Shown: positions 9,236-17,641, counted from the stretch's first letter. The stretch: DNA of 35,939 bases from a candidate division WWE3 bacterium (GCA_003599255.1 QZJF01000017.1:1-35939), one strand, 5' to 3'. Numbers and translations are program-made. Notes: generated by a model from the sequence alone, not told the origin.

Positions 9236-9958
9236 ATGGAAGAAGTGCCAAATCAGACTCCCCAGAATCCTGCAAAAAAATCCTGGTACGAGAATCCCGG
9301 CTGCATAAGCTTGCTCTTAGTTTTCTTTTTCCCGCTGGGACTGCTCTTGATGTGGGTCTATACAAATTGGGACAAAAAAATAAAATGGGCAGTTACGCTC
9401 ATAATACTTTTTCTGATTGTATTAGGTTTCGCAATACCTACACCAAGTGCTCCTATAGCCAATTCGACCACAATCAACAACACACAAACCAAACCAATAC
9501 CTGAGATTCCGGAACCAGTTAACGAGGAAGCAAGTGTCGTGGAGACTGTAACGGAGGAACCAGTTGCGGGAGAATTAACAGCTGCAGAACAAGAATATTT
9601 GCAAAAAATACTTAAGTCTACCCAAAACCTGACAGGTGCTTTCTCGGTCATTGGAGAGATGGCGGACGAACCTCTGAAAGTTTATGACGATCAAGATTAC
9701 ATAATGCGCCTGGCCGTAGCTATAATAACTATTCAACAGGAATATAAAACGGCGACTGAAATTATTCCTCCCACAAGATTTCAGGACATCCACAAAGATT
9801 ACACTAAGGCACTCTCACTATACACCGCCGCAACCGAAGAGCTGACCTATGGAATAGATAGTTATGACCCGGACAAAATAAATAAGGCGGCAGATTTAAT
9901 GGAAGAGGCAAGTGTTTACCTGAATTCCGCCACAGAAAAAATGACTGCAATTCAGTAA
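9236..9958 (+). CDS. Membrane-anchored hypothetical protein
   Basis: 240-aa ORF with two N-terminal TM segments and helical C-terminal domain. Confidence 0.7.
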   Translation: MEEVPNQTPQNPAKKSWYENPGCISLLLVFFFPLGLLLMWVYTNWDKKIKWAVTLIILFLIVLGFAIPTPSAPIANSTTINNTQTKPIPEIPEPVNEEASVVETVTEEPVAGELTAAEQEYLQKILKSTQNLTGAFSVIGEMADEPLKVYDDQDYIMRLAVAIITIQQEYKTATEIIPPTRFQDIHKDYTKALSLYTAATEELTYGIDSYDPDKINKAADLMEEASVYLNSATEKMTAIQ

Positions 9959-9966
9959 TCCCTATA

Positions 9967-10004
9967 CCCTATAGTTTGACTTGCGCGCTGTTTTAGCCTA
10001 TAAT
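9967..10004 (+). promoter_or_regulatory. CTATAG-box promoter 4: ccCTATAG-t-TTGACT-17-TATAAT
   Basis: -35 9976-9981, -10 9999-10004. Confidence 0.85.
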
Positions 10005-10074
10005 GGCAACATCCAAAGCATTCGTAACATAATAACCCGTTATTCGGGCAAATCTTAGGACAAGGAGTATTCCC

Positions 10075-10380
10075 ATGGAAAGGATTCTTTGTAATCCGGC
10101 TTTTTTGTTAATACTTTTTGGGACTGTTGTTACCCTGACTTTAATTTTTCGAAGGGCAATCAAAAGACCCACAAAGTCAAACTTAACCTCAAGTCCCGAG
10201 GCTACAGTTATAAGTAAGGTGTTTAAACCCGGAACAACCATGGTTACCCGCTCGAGCATTACCCAGCAACCGGAAGAATGGCTGCTTGTGGTGAGCTGCA
10301 ACGGAAGCGATAACCGAACTGTTTCGGTATCCAGAGATTTATGGAACTCTATGGAAACGGGGGACAAAGTCTCCTTATAA
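10075..10380 (+). CDS. Small membrane-anchored protein (101 aa)
   Basis: SD 'acaaggag'; N-terminal TM; soluble C-terminal domain. Confidence 0.75.
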   Translation: MERILCNPAFLLILFGTVVTLTLIFRRAIKRPTKSNLTSSPEATVISKVFKPGTTMVTRSSITQQPEEWLLVVSCNGSDNRTVSVSRDLWNSMETGDKVSL

Positions 10381-10386
10381 CGTAAT

Positions 10387-10443
10387 AGCAGCGCTCTGTG
10401 ATTTGGAAGTTATTTCCACGTTGCGGGACGCTGTTTTGCTTTT
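10387..10443 (+). terminator. Probable intrinsic terminator or attenuator
   Basis: 'agcagcg ... cgctgtt' followed by 'ttgctttt'. Confidence 0.5.
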
Positions 10444-10503
10444 GCTGACTTCGCTATATATAATTACCGGCACAAAACAAGAATCTTACATAAGGAGGAG
10501 AAA

Positions 10504-10926
10504 GTGTTGAAAGTATCGGATGTTATTGGGGACTTCCCCAAACTGGACCACTTTGAACTTGGAGTACAAAGAAACCGAATGATTTATGCAATCTCATTCT
10601 TTGTTCACCAACTCGGCTGGATAGAGCTTAAAGACCGGGAGGTCGATGGAAACTGGGGATATGCACGCTTTTTGGTTCCTGTAAGCAACTCGGCTATTTG
10701 CATTCAGCTCACGGAACTCGTTGATGACCCTGTTGAACCGGTCCGTTCTGATCATGGACATCTCGGACTAAAAGTATCAGATCCTTCAAGAGCCGCGGAA
10801 GCTATTGTCGCTTGGGCACGCAGCGTCGGTCTCAAAGAAATAGAAGTTGAACCCGTCCCCGGAAACAAATGCTTCGTGTATTTGTGGGAACTGTTCAAGT
10901 CCGGTCTGGAGTTAGTCCCGAGATAG
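10504..10926 (+). CDS. VOC/glyoxalase-like protein, GTG start
   Basis: 'LDHFELGV...', 'GHLGLKVSDPSRAAEAIVAWARSVGL', 'VYLWELFKSGLELVPR' VOC-like; strong SD 'aaggagg'. Confidence 0.7.
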   Translation: MLKVSDVIGDFPKLDHFELGVQRNRMIYAISFFVHQLGWIELKDREVDGNWGYARFLVPVSNSAICIQLTELVDDPVEPVRSDHGHLGLKVSDPSRAAEAIVAWARSVGLKEIEVEPVPGNKCFVYLWELFKSGLELVPR

Positions 10927-10945
10927 CAGATAAAACCTGCCGAAA

Positions 10946-10985
10946 AGGCGATCACTGTACCCCAGCAATGATCGCCTCTTTTTTT
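10946..10985 (+). terminator. Intrinsic terminator
   Basis: 'aggcgatca ... tgatcgcct' perfect 9-bp stem then T-tract. Confidence 0.9.
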
Positions 10986-11034
10986 AAATTTATTAATCGA
11001 GTAAAATTCCCATACCACATTAAAGGAGAGAAAA

Positions 11035-11418
11035 ATGTCTGACCAATTTTGGGATGACCCTGATGAGGATCCTGCGATGATCGAAGCTTATCGGGAGTAC
11101 ATGGAAGGGATCTGGGAGGAAATTCTTGCCAGTGGCGAGTCCGGTAATCCTCTTGAAGGCAAAGTCACCCGAGTCTACTTTGTGAGCAAATCAAAGGGGC
11201 GCGGAAAACGCCGGAGAAAATGGAAAGAGGTAGAAATGATTGGTTTGGGCAACAGATTTCAAACAATCAAGGATGTACCGACCGGACGTCTTGATAGCAT
11301 CGCGGAAGAATTAATTCCTCCCGAGCTGGTACCGCCTCATGTTACTCCATTTCAATTTTTCCTGGATTGCTTCAGGAAACTGGACGAAAGGAAAAACGGC
11401 AGGAAAAAGCGGGGATAA
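11035..11418 (+). CDS. Hypothetical protein (127 aa), acidic N-terminus, basic C-terminus
   Basis: SD 'aaaggagag'; terminator overlaps its stop codon. Confidence 0.75.
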   Translation: MSDQFWDDPDEDPAMIEAYREYMEGIWEEILASGESGNPLEGKVTRVYFVSKSKGRGKRRRKWKEVEMIGLGNRFQTIKDVPTGRLDSIAEELIPPELVPPHVTPFQFFLDCFRKLDERKNGRKKRG

Positions 11419-11449
11419 TGTGAATACTTTTTTACACATCCCCGCTTTA
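11408..11449 (+). terminator. Intrinsic terminator overlapping the stop codon
   Basis: 'agcggggat ... atccccgct' 9-bp stem then 'ttta'. Confidence 0.7.
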
Positions 11450-11470
11450 CATGTTCTATAATATTTCCAC

Positions 11471-11683
11471 ATGAACAAATTAATTTACATATTTCTTAGC
11501 GTTTTAATTTTCTTGATTGTATTGCTGGTTGTTCTAAGCCTAAAACGGGATAACCGCTCATATGAAAATTTACCAAAAAATCCGCCCGAGGAAGTATTCT
11601 GCACTACCGAAGCTAAGCTGTGTCCCGATGGCTCTTACGTAGGCAGACAAGGCCCAAACTGTGAATTTGCTCCGTGTCCTTGA
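11471..11683 (+). CDS. Small membrane-anchored Cys-containing protein
   Basis: 70 aa; N-terminal TM; C-terminal 'CTTEAKLCPDGSYVGRQGPNCEFAPCP', a repeat-type motif seen in many CPR secreted proteins; ATG 8 nt after 'tataat'. Confidence 0.75.
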   Translation: MNKLIYIFLSVLIFLIVLLVVLSLKRDNRSYENLPKNPPEEVFCTTEAKLCPDGSYVGRQGPNCEFAPCP

Positions 11684-11697
11684 GTGTGCAAACGTTG

Positions 11698-11736
11698 CCC
11701 TATAGCATTGACTGGCCGCTACGTAACGTCTATAAT
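11698..11736 (+). promoter_or_regulatory. CTATAG-box promoter 5: ccCTATAG-ca-TTGACT-17-TATAAT
   Basis: -35 11708-11713, -10 11731-11736. Confidence 0.88.
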
Positions 11737-11791
11737 TCACCCCATCTGAAATCAAAAACAAGCACCTTGAATAAGAAGGAGGATTTTTCCC

Positions 11792-12877
11792 ATGTCAGCC
11801 AAAGACAAGGCCAAACGGGAGATGAAACATCAGTCTCTTGTACTGGCAACCGCAATTGTGGTCTATTTCTTTGTCGGAAATTTCTGGAATCCGACGGGAT
11901 TTGACCCTTTGGGATACTGGAATCTCAGTAAAATGGGGTTCTGGGAGACCATGCGTATTTTGTGGCCAATCGCAGTAATTGTCCCTTTTCTTTTGGGACA
12001 ATTGGATTGGCTGAACAGCTCTCTGGCTGACAAGCTGGAGAACGGAAAGTTTATAAGAACCCCGCTTCCATTCAAGATCCTACGCGCAAGTTTTGCCGGG
12101 ATCACCGAGGAACTGGGACACAGGGGATTTTATATCTACTTTATTATGTTGATAATCACTTTGCTGAACGAGCATCTTGATATCAGCATAACCCTTGCTT
12201 TCGCCTTTGCATTCAGCCAAGTTGTTCCGAAAGCAAAAACGGCCATGGCCCGGATATTGTACGGTGTTACGATACTGGCAGCATACCTGCTTCTGAGAAA
12301 CATGATATACCCGGATTTGGTCTACGATATACTCGGGAGTTACGTCAAAACGTACGAGTGGATTCTATCCCCTGAGAATCGCCTGACAATAGGGACAGCT
12401 TTCATGTGCATCTGGGCAGGAGATTCTCTCCTAAGAGTGACCGGGATCAATAACACCCTCAAGTTTTTGCCCCGCAACAGAGCAGAAGCCAAAAAGAAGG
12501 CGTTCATGAAAGAACTGTTCACACCTTCCATGGTGTTGCAGCAGTTAGTTTTCACAGCAGGATTACTCGGTCTGAACTTCTGGATGATAACTCAGACCAA
12601 TCCCGAGGCAGTGCTGGGCGGACAGCCGTTATTGGTCATGGGTATAACCCTATCATTCTTCAGATTTGGAATGGTTCATTCCTATCAGGGATGGTTGGGG
12701 GTTTTAGGTGCATTCTTCTTCGGAATTTACATGCAACATGTTGCGTTCACCTATGGATTGCAGTACGCAATAGTGGTCCATGTTTTATACAACTCTGTGT
12801 TGTTCGCTTCAGAACACATAACGCAGGGAATAAAGGACTGGATAAAACCACGCATGATTCCGCAAGAAGCGGACTAA
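11792..12877 (+). CDS. Polytopic membrane protein, CPBP (CAAX-like) metalloprotease candidate
   Basis: 'EELGHRG' fits EExxxR; 'FGMVHSYQG' and 'HVLYNSV' fit later CPBP His motifs; multiple TM segments; SD 'aagaaggagg'. Confidence 0.7.
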   Translation: MSAKDKAKREMKHQSLVLATAIVVYFFVGNFWNPTGFDPLGYWNLSKMGFWETMRILWPIAVIVPFLLGQLDWLNSSLADKLENGKFIRTPLPFKILRASFAGITEELGHRGFYIYFIMLIITLLNEHLDISITLAFAFAFSQVVPKAKTAMARILYGVTILAAYLLLRNMIYPDLVYDILGSYVKTYEWILSPENRLTIGTAFMCIWAGDSLLRVTGINNTLKFLPRNRAEAKKKAFMKELFTPSMVLQQLVFTAGLLGLNFWMITQTNPEAVLGGQPLLVMGITLSFFRFGMVHSYQGWLGVLGAFFFGIYMQHVAFTYGLQYAIVVHVLYNSVLFASEHITQGIKDWIKPRMIPQEAD

Positions 12878-12883
12878 CAACAA

Positions 12884-12926
12884 AGGGGTTTCCCGGCAGA
12901 CAACTGCTGCGAGACCTCTTTTTTAT
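12884..12926 (+). terminator. Probable intrinsic terminator
   Basis: 'aggggtttc ... gagacctcttttttat'. Confidence 0.6.
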
Positions 12927-12927
12927 T

Positions 12928-13866
12928 TCAGATAATGCCTTTGAAATAATCTATTGTTTTTGCAAGACCATCAGATAAAGACACTTTCGGTTCCCAGTTC
13001 AACTCATTTTTTGCAAGTGTAATGTCTGGTTGTCTCTGCCTCGGATCATCCACCGGCAGCTGTTTAAAGACTATTTCCGACTTTGTACCTGAAAGTTGGA
13101 TAATCTGCTCAGCCAGTTCCAGCAAAGTACTTTCATTCGGATTACCTACATTCACAGGTCCTGTAAAATCTTCTTTATTCATAAGCCTGTACATTCCCTC
13201 AATCAGATCGTCAACATAACAAAAGGACCGTGTCTGCTTTCCGTCTCCGTATATGGTGATCGGTTCACCTCTTAGAGACTGTACTATAAAGTTTGAAACT
13301 ACCCTGCCGTCATTTACAGCCATTCTTGGTCCATAAGTATTAAATATTCTGATTACACGAATTTCCAAATTGTGCTGTCTCTTATAATCAAAAAACAAAG
13401 TTTCGGACACGCGCTTACCTTCATCGTAGCATGCGCGCGGGCCTATTGTGTTTACATTGCCTTTATATTCCTCGGTTTGCGGATGCACCAACGGGTCACC
13501 GTAAACCTCGGACGTGGAAGCCTGCAAAATCCTCGCCCTATGCCTTTTTGCCAGGCCTAACATGTTGATTACACCCACAGTATTGGCTTTTATAGTCCTG
13601 ACCGGATTAATTTGGTAATGAACCGGGGAAGCAGGACAGGCCAAGTTGTAAATCTGATCAAGCATAATTTCACTGAAATAAATTGGCTCGATAATATCGT
13701 GATTAATGAACTTGAAATTTGGGTTTTCCCGTAACCTTTCAATATTTTGCTTATTTCCGGTAAACAGGTTATCCAAACAGACTACTTTATCTCCTTTATT
13801 TAATAGGTACTCACACAAATGACTACCGAGGAATCCAGCGCCGCCGGTTACCAATATTGTTTTCAT
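12928..13866 (-). CDS. NAD-dependent epimerase, UDP-glucuronate decarboxylase (UXS)-like
   Basis: '[19 protein letters not shown]', '[26 protein letters not shown]', 'CYDEGKR' are UXS-like. Confidence 0.9.
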   Translation of the reverse strand: MKTILVTGGAGFLGSHLCEYLLNKGDKVVCLDNLFTGNKQNIERLRENPNFKFINHDIIEPIYFSEIMLDQIYNLACPASPVHYQINPVRTIKANTVGVINMLGLAKRHRARILQASTSEVYGDPLVHPQTEEYKGNVNTIGPRACYDEGKRVSETLFFDYKRQHNLEIRVIRIFNTYGPRMAVNDGRVVSNFIVQSLRGEPITIYGDGKQTRSFCYVDDLIEGMYRLMNKEDFTGPVNVGNPNESTLLELAEQIIQLSGTKSEIVFKQLPVDDPRQRQPDITLAKNELNWEPKVSLSDGLAKTIDYFKGII

Positions 13867-13904
13867 ATATGTAGATTATCACTTTTAAAGAGGGTTTGTA
13901 TTTA

Positions 13905-13944
13905 TCCTATAGCGGTTGACTGGCGGATTTTAGTAGCCTATAAT
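13905..13944 (+). promoter_or_regulatory. CTATAG-box promoter 6: tcCTATAG-cgg-TTGACT-17-TATAAT
   Basis: -35 13916-13921, -10 13939-13944. Confidence 0.88.
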
Positions 13945-13993
13945 GCTTTCACCTATCCAAACCTTTAGAAAACAATCAGGAAAGAGAGGAGCG

Positions 13994-14431
13994 ATGTCTA
14001 AATCATTTAGCGCTAAATATTTAGTGCTGGTGGCAGCCGTCATTACCATTTTTCTGCTGATCCTTGCGGCGTGTGCGCCGGCCCCACCGGAAACAGTCGA
14101 GACTGTGGTAGTCACTATGGAGGCACAAGCACCTCCCCAAGTGGTCCAACCAACTTCGACTTCATATGTCAGCGAGACCCATCGGGGCGTCGACTATGTG
14201 GCTCCAGCAGATTTTAGCAACATGGACATTTCCGAAATCTGTCCAACCGGCCTGGAATACGAAGTTGTATCCAGCGGAAAAACGATCCGCCTTGGCTCGG
14301 ATTCCGGAGATATTACTGTCTTTGTCGAGATACCGAATCCGGGGTGTATGCTCCCGACGCGGGTCTGCACGTACGCCATTATTGAATATACGGCGTACTT
14401 ATCGTGTAATATCTTGACTGAAACCAAGTAA
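13994..14431 (+). CDS. Putative lipoprotein, unknown function
   Basis: ORF-track start at 13943 lies in the -10; ATG 13994 follows 'agagaggagcg'. 'LLILAACAPAPP' lipobox-like. Confidence 0.78.
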   Translation: MSKSFSAKYLVLVAAVITIFLLILAACAPAPPETVETVVVTMEAQAPPQVVQPTSTSYVSETHRGVDYVAPADFSNMDISEICPTGLEYEVVSSGKTIRLGSDSGDITVFVEIPNPGCMLPTRVCTYAIIEYTAYLSCNILTETK

Positions 14432-14444
14432 AGAGGAGGCGAAA

Positions 14445-14639
14445 GTGGACGACATTTTTGGGATTCCTACCATGGTAACTGCCGCTGCCGGGTGCATTAA
14501 TCAGCCTTGGTGGCATGAAGAGCTTATCCTGGAAAGTGAGTTTGATCTTTTCCGGGACAAGATGATCAAAAAGCATTCTGAGGAATGCGATTGCGGAGAA
14601 GATTTGACGGACCGGAACTTTACCATACTTCCGGACTGA
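14445..14639 (+). CDS. Small hypothetical protein (64 aa), GTG start, cotranscribed with the lipoprotein
   Basis: SD 'agaggaggcgaaagtg'; 13 nt after the upstream stop; terminator downstream. Confidence 0.7.
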   Translation: MDDIFGIPTMVTAAAGCINQPWWHEELILESEFDLFRDKMIKKHSEECDCGEDLTDRNFTILPD

Positions 14640-14661
14640 TCAGTCGGACTGTCAGATACAT

Positions 14662-14716
14662 ACAGGACCTGTTTGCCAAAGAATTTTTTCCGGCATATTA
14701 GGTCCTGTTTTTTTTG
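14662..14716 (+). terminator. Intrinsic terminator overlapping the 3' end of the tag gene
   Basis: 'acaggacct ... aggtcctgt' perfect 9-bp stem then T8. Confidence 0.85.
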
Positions 14717-15273
14717 ATTTCCTCATACCTGAAGCACTTAATCTCATGATCATTAACCATCCCTATCGCCTGCATATGTGCATAAATAATTGTAGATCCC
14801 ACAAATTTAAAACCCCTTTTAATGAGGTCTTTACTTAATGTATCTGATTCTCTTGAGGTGGCAGGAATCTCTTTTACCGATTTCCGGGAGTGCACAATTG
14901 GACGGCCGCCAACAAAACCCCATATGTATTTGTCGAAAGTCCCGAAGTCACGCTGCACTTCAAGAAACCGGGAGGCATTATTGACTGCGGCAGTTATTTT
15001 TAACCTATTTCTTATGATATCGGGGTTCTGCAATAATTGCTCAATTTTTTTGTCATTATATTTTGAAACTTTTTCCGGATTAAAATCCGAAAAGGCTTTT
15101 CTATAACCCTCTCTCTTTTTTAACACAGTTGACCAGCTCAAACCGGCTTGGGCACTCTCAAGAACCAGAAACTCAAAATGTTTTACATCGTCATGAACGG
15201 GAACACCCCATTCTTCATCATGGTATTTGTGAAAGAGCTCATTCTGAGCCCACTGACATCGGTAAATGGACAT
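14698..15273 (-). CDS. tag: DNA-3-methyladenine glycosylase I
   Basis: 'RCQWAQNELFHKYHDEEWGVPVHDDVKHFEFLVLESAQAGLSWSTVLKKREGYRKAF' is Tag-like. Confidence 0.93.
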   Translation of the reverse strand: MSIYRCQWAQNELFHKYHDEEWGVPVHDDVKHFEFLVLESAQAGLSWSTVLKKREGYRKAFSDFNPEKVSKYNDKKIEQLLQNPDIIRNRLKITAAVNNASRFLEVQRDFGTFDKYIWGFVGGRPIVHSRKSVKEIPATSRESDTLSKDLIKRGFKFVGSTIIYAHMQAIGMVNDHEIKCFRYEEIKKNRT

Positions 15274-15325
15274 AGTTCTATATTATACTTAATCGCAATC
15301 ACTAGCAGACTTGCCTAACACCGCA

Positions 15326-15365
15326 CCCTATAGCACTTGGATACAAGACGGTTCTGCGGTATAAT
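15326..15365 (+). promoter_or_regulatory. CTATAG-box promoter 7: ccCTATAG-cac-TTGGAT-17-TATAAT
   Basis: -35 15337-15342, -10 15360-15365. Confidence 0.85.
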
Positions 15366-15407
15366 TAATGCATCTGATACTATAACGGCACCAAGAAAGG
15401 AGTTAAA

Positions 15408-15539
15408 GTGAGAAAAATCTTCTCTGCTGTACGGCATGCAATCCGACATCTAAGGGGAGAATGTAACTGTAACTGTGCGGGCTGCGACTTGGGATATCAT
15501 TGCAATCGAGAATCACGAGGATGCAATATCAATCGCTGA
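15408..15539 (+). CDS. 43-aa Cys-rich microprotein, GTG start
   Basis: MRKIFSAVRHAIRHLRGECNCNCAGCDLGYHCNRESRGCNINR*; SD 'aagaaaggag', CTATAG promoter and terminator; absent from the supplied ORF track. Confidence 0.72.
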   Translation: MRKIFSAVRHAIRHLRGECNCNCAGCDLGYHCNRESRGCNINR

Positions 15540-15548
15540 TCCTGCACA

Positions 15549-15611
15549 ATGAAAGCGCTCAAATTCTGTTTAAGCTTTGCTTGAATCGGAAATGAGCGCT
15601 TCATTTTTTTA
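15549..15611 (+). terminator. Intrinsic terminator
   Basis: 'atgaaagcgctca ... tgagcgcttcat' then T7. Confidence 0.85.
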
Positions 15612-15624
15612 AGCCAAGTAAAAA

Positions 15625-16425
15625 TTAAAACGCGATATCCTTCATCAGATTCTTTTCCTGGTCCCCGCCAAGATAAGCCTTTACTGCTATATATTTTTCG
15701 ATTCCGGACCCTTCCAGTTTTTCCTTCATTAACTCCTCAATTTGAAACAGACCTACGGAATTGTTCATAATTATCTGGATACTGATCGGCTTCTCCTCCC
15801 CACTCTCGATCTTGATCTCATCAATTGCCTGTGCCGATAATGTATGTATATCCATAAATCCTTCTTCATAAGGGAATCTTGATCTTCCCTCACTCATGTC
15901 TAAAGCGTCCGCCACTCTTACGATACCGGCCTCAACTGTAATTGGCTTTCCGCCGCTTCTATGGCTAATAATCGCATGCAAAGTCTCCGAAATCACTATG
16001 GTTTGCTCTACTAATGGTAGAAAATCCAATACATCTCGTAACAATCTGTTGGCTACAATTACACTAAATTCTTCGTGACCTTTTCTATTTATGGACATAC
16101 CTAAGTCGTGCAGAAGACACCCAAGAAGCACAATCAACTCGCCGTGCTCATAACTCAACCCGAAATCACTTTCTACTGAAAGCGGAATCTTGGACTTTTT
16201 AAGCAGTCTGGTCATTTTCATACCGATATTTGCGACTATCTGAAAATGAACGTGACCATGATCGGTCATCTTAAGCCTCTCCAAAGCGTTAGTATTAATA
16301 ACTTCCCAAAGTGTTTTTATCTCATCATTGTTATTTATGTTTTCTAAAGCCTGCGCCACAAGCTTATTTCTATCGGACGGAACTACTATCTTTATTTTCT
16401 TTATTTCCTCATTAATATTTTTCAT
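15625..16425 (-). CDS. HD-domain metal-dependent phosphohydrolase
   Basis: 'LLGCLLHDLGMSINRKGHEEFS' and 'VRVADALDMSEGRSRFPYE' HD motifs. Confidence 0.85.
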   Translation of the reverse strand: MKNINEEIKKIKIVVPSDRNKLVAQALENINNNDEIKTLWEVINTNALERLKMTDHGHVHFQIVANIGMKMTRLLKKSKIPLSVESDFGLSYEHGELIVLLGCLLHDLGMSINRKGHEEFSVIVANRLLRDVLDFLPLVEQTIVISETLHAIISHRSGGKPITVEAGIVRVADALDMSEGRSRFPYEEGFMDIHTLSAQAIDEIKIESGEEKPISIQIIMNNSVGLFQIEELMKEKLEGSGIEKYIAVKAYLGGDQEKNLMKDIAF

Positions 16426-16476
16426 AGTCTAGGCATTATACAACAGATGTGCTTCTTTCGGATTACACCCATCTTG

Positions 16477-16513
16477 CTATAGGATTGAGAATCGATTTTA
16501 TTCGGAGTATAAT
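16477..16513 (+). promoter_or_regulatory. CTATAG-box promoter 8: CTATAG-ga-TTGAGA-17-TATAAT
   Basis: -35 16485-16490, -10 16508-16513. Confidence 0.83.
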
Positions 16514-16557
16514 TCCAGCCAACCTACCAACCGCTAAAAAAGCAGAGGAGATGAAAA

Positions 16558-16836
16558 ATGAATAAGGGAATACTTGTTTTATTTCTCCCATTCATCATGT
16601 GCTTGTGCACGAGCATGATTCTTGTACCATTGTGCCGGGCTCCGCTGATGATTTTGGGAATCGCTCCCGAAAGTGAGGGATCTCCTTTCACGATCGGACT
16701 GATGATTACCGCGGCAATCGCCCTTGTTGGTTTCGCTATAATGCGAATCAGGTCGAATAGGCGTAACGCAACAGGGGACACAGTAGAGGTAAATTCTGAA
16801 ATCAATGAGGACGACCCAAACATCATTGATTTATAA
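16558..16836 (+). CDS. Small membrane protein (92 aa, two TM segments)
   Basis: SD 'agaggag'; hydrophobic segments; acidic C-terminus. Confidence 0.77.
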   Translation: MNKGILVLFLPFIMCLCTSMILVPLCRAPLMILGIAPESEGSPFTIGLMITAAIALVGFAIMRIRSNRRNATGDTVEVNSEINEDDPNIIDL

Positions 16837-16893
16837 GAAGGTACCGCCTGTATGGCGTTTGTTGATCTCACGATCGGCAAGCGCCTTCTTTTT
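16835..16893 (+). terminator. Intrinsic terminator
   Basis: 'aagaagg ... ccttcttttt' with inner pairing. Confidence 0.7.
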
Positions 16894-16948
16894 ACCGTTA
16901 AAATCAAAAAAATCTATACAATCTAAAATATTATGGTATAATACTACT

Positions 16949-17092
16949 ATGGGTTCTATATTCGGGGTTATATTTGAGTTAATAGTTGCTCCAATAGCTT
17001 TCGTCCTTGAAGCATTAGGAACCGTCCTTGCTATCACGTTGACAGCTACGATAGAAGCAATAACCATGATCATCCCCGGCGAGAGAAGATAA
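16949..17092 (+). CDS. 47-aa hydrophobic membrane micro-ORF, probably leaderless
   Basis: MGSIFGVIFELIVAPIAFVLEALGTVLAITLTATIEAITMIIPGERR*; extended -10 'TGGTATAAT' (TATAAT 16937-16942) 6 nt before ATG. ORF-track start at 16805 is probably too early. Confidence 0.65.
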   Translation: MGSIFGVIFELIVAPIAFVLEALGTVLAITLTATIEAITMIIPGERR

Positions 17093-17123
17093 TTTTTCTA
17101 CGTTGCAGTCTTTTATACTAGGA

Positions 17124-17163
17124 CTTATAGTGTATTGAACCGCTTTGCCTTTTAAGATATAAT
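17124..17163 (+). promoter_or_regulatory. CTATAG-like promoter 9: cTTATAG-tgta-TTGAAC-17-TATAAT
   Basis: One-mismatch box; -35 17135-17140, -10 17158-17163. Confidence 0.75.
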
Positions 17164-17203
17164 ACCCACATCCAACAGCAAAAAACGTAAGAAGGAGTAA
17201 GGA

Positions 17204-17557
17204 ATGGATATTCCACTTTTAAGCCCTTTTCACATGCTTTTCCTCATTGTCCTGGCTTCCATCGGAGGAGGAGTTACGGGTACAAAGATGGGGATCTTGG
17301 AGATGGCGCTTTACTGGCTATCTATAATTGTTGTTTCGTATCTTCTCATTCTTTCGGTTAAAAAGACAAAGAATAAAGATAGAAAGATATTGTGTAAGGT
17401 TCTGGGTCTTGCAGTATTGGCGGCATCTACATGCTTTGCCGGAATGGTCGCCGCTACGTTTGCATATTTCGGAACCGCGCCATTGCTTTATGTTTTGCTT
17501 GGAGCGTTTGGTTTCATAGGTCACTTTGTGCTCACAGCAATAATCGGAAGCACTTGA
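17204..17557 (+). CDS. Small polytopic membrane protein (117 aa)
   Basis: SD 'agaaggag'; three to four TM segments. Confidence 0.78.
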   Translation: MDIPLLSPFHMLFLIVLASIGGGVTGTKMGILEMALYWLSIIVVSYLLILSVKKTKNKDRKILCKVLGLAVLAASTCFAGMVAATFAYFGTAPLLYVLLGAFGFIGHFVLTAIIGST

Positions 17558-17585
17558 GGCACCCCTACGCTACCCGCTTCGACGT

Positions 17586-17641
17586 GACCCGGATTCTTGA
17601 TTGTTAAAAGTACGACAATCATCTATCCGGGTTATTTTTTT
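17586..17641 (+). terminator. Intrinsic terminator
   Basis: 'gacccggat..tgattgt ... acaatca..atccgggtt' then T-tract. Confidence 0.82.

Noticed and set aside
10436-10464. CTATAG-type promoter for the VOC-like gene
   Set aside because: Region has 'ttgctt-17-tataat' but no CTATAG box; the gene may be read through from promoter 4.
11674-11904. 76-aa ORF overlapping the CTATAG promoter 5 and the CPBP-like gene
   Set aside because: Spans the promoter and leader of 11792-12877; no SD of its own.
13943-13993. ORF-track N-terminal extension of the lipoprotein
   Set aside because: The ATG at 13943 lies within the -10 TATAATG; start at 13994 has an SD and yields a proper lipoprotein signal.
769-17163. 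Integron or attC-type cassette array
   Set aside because: No attC-like imperfect palindromes between modules and no integrase in the window; only the promoter box recurs, and ordinary genes lie between modules.
769-17163. Alternative sigma factor (sigma54 or ECF) promoters
   Set aside because: -35 TTGACT/TTGAAC-like and -10 TATAAT with 17-bp spacing are standard primary-sigma elements; CTATAG is an additional box.
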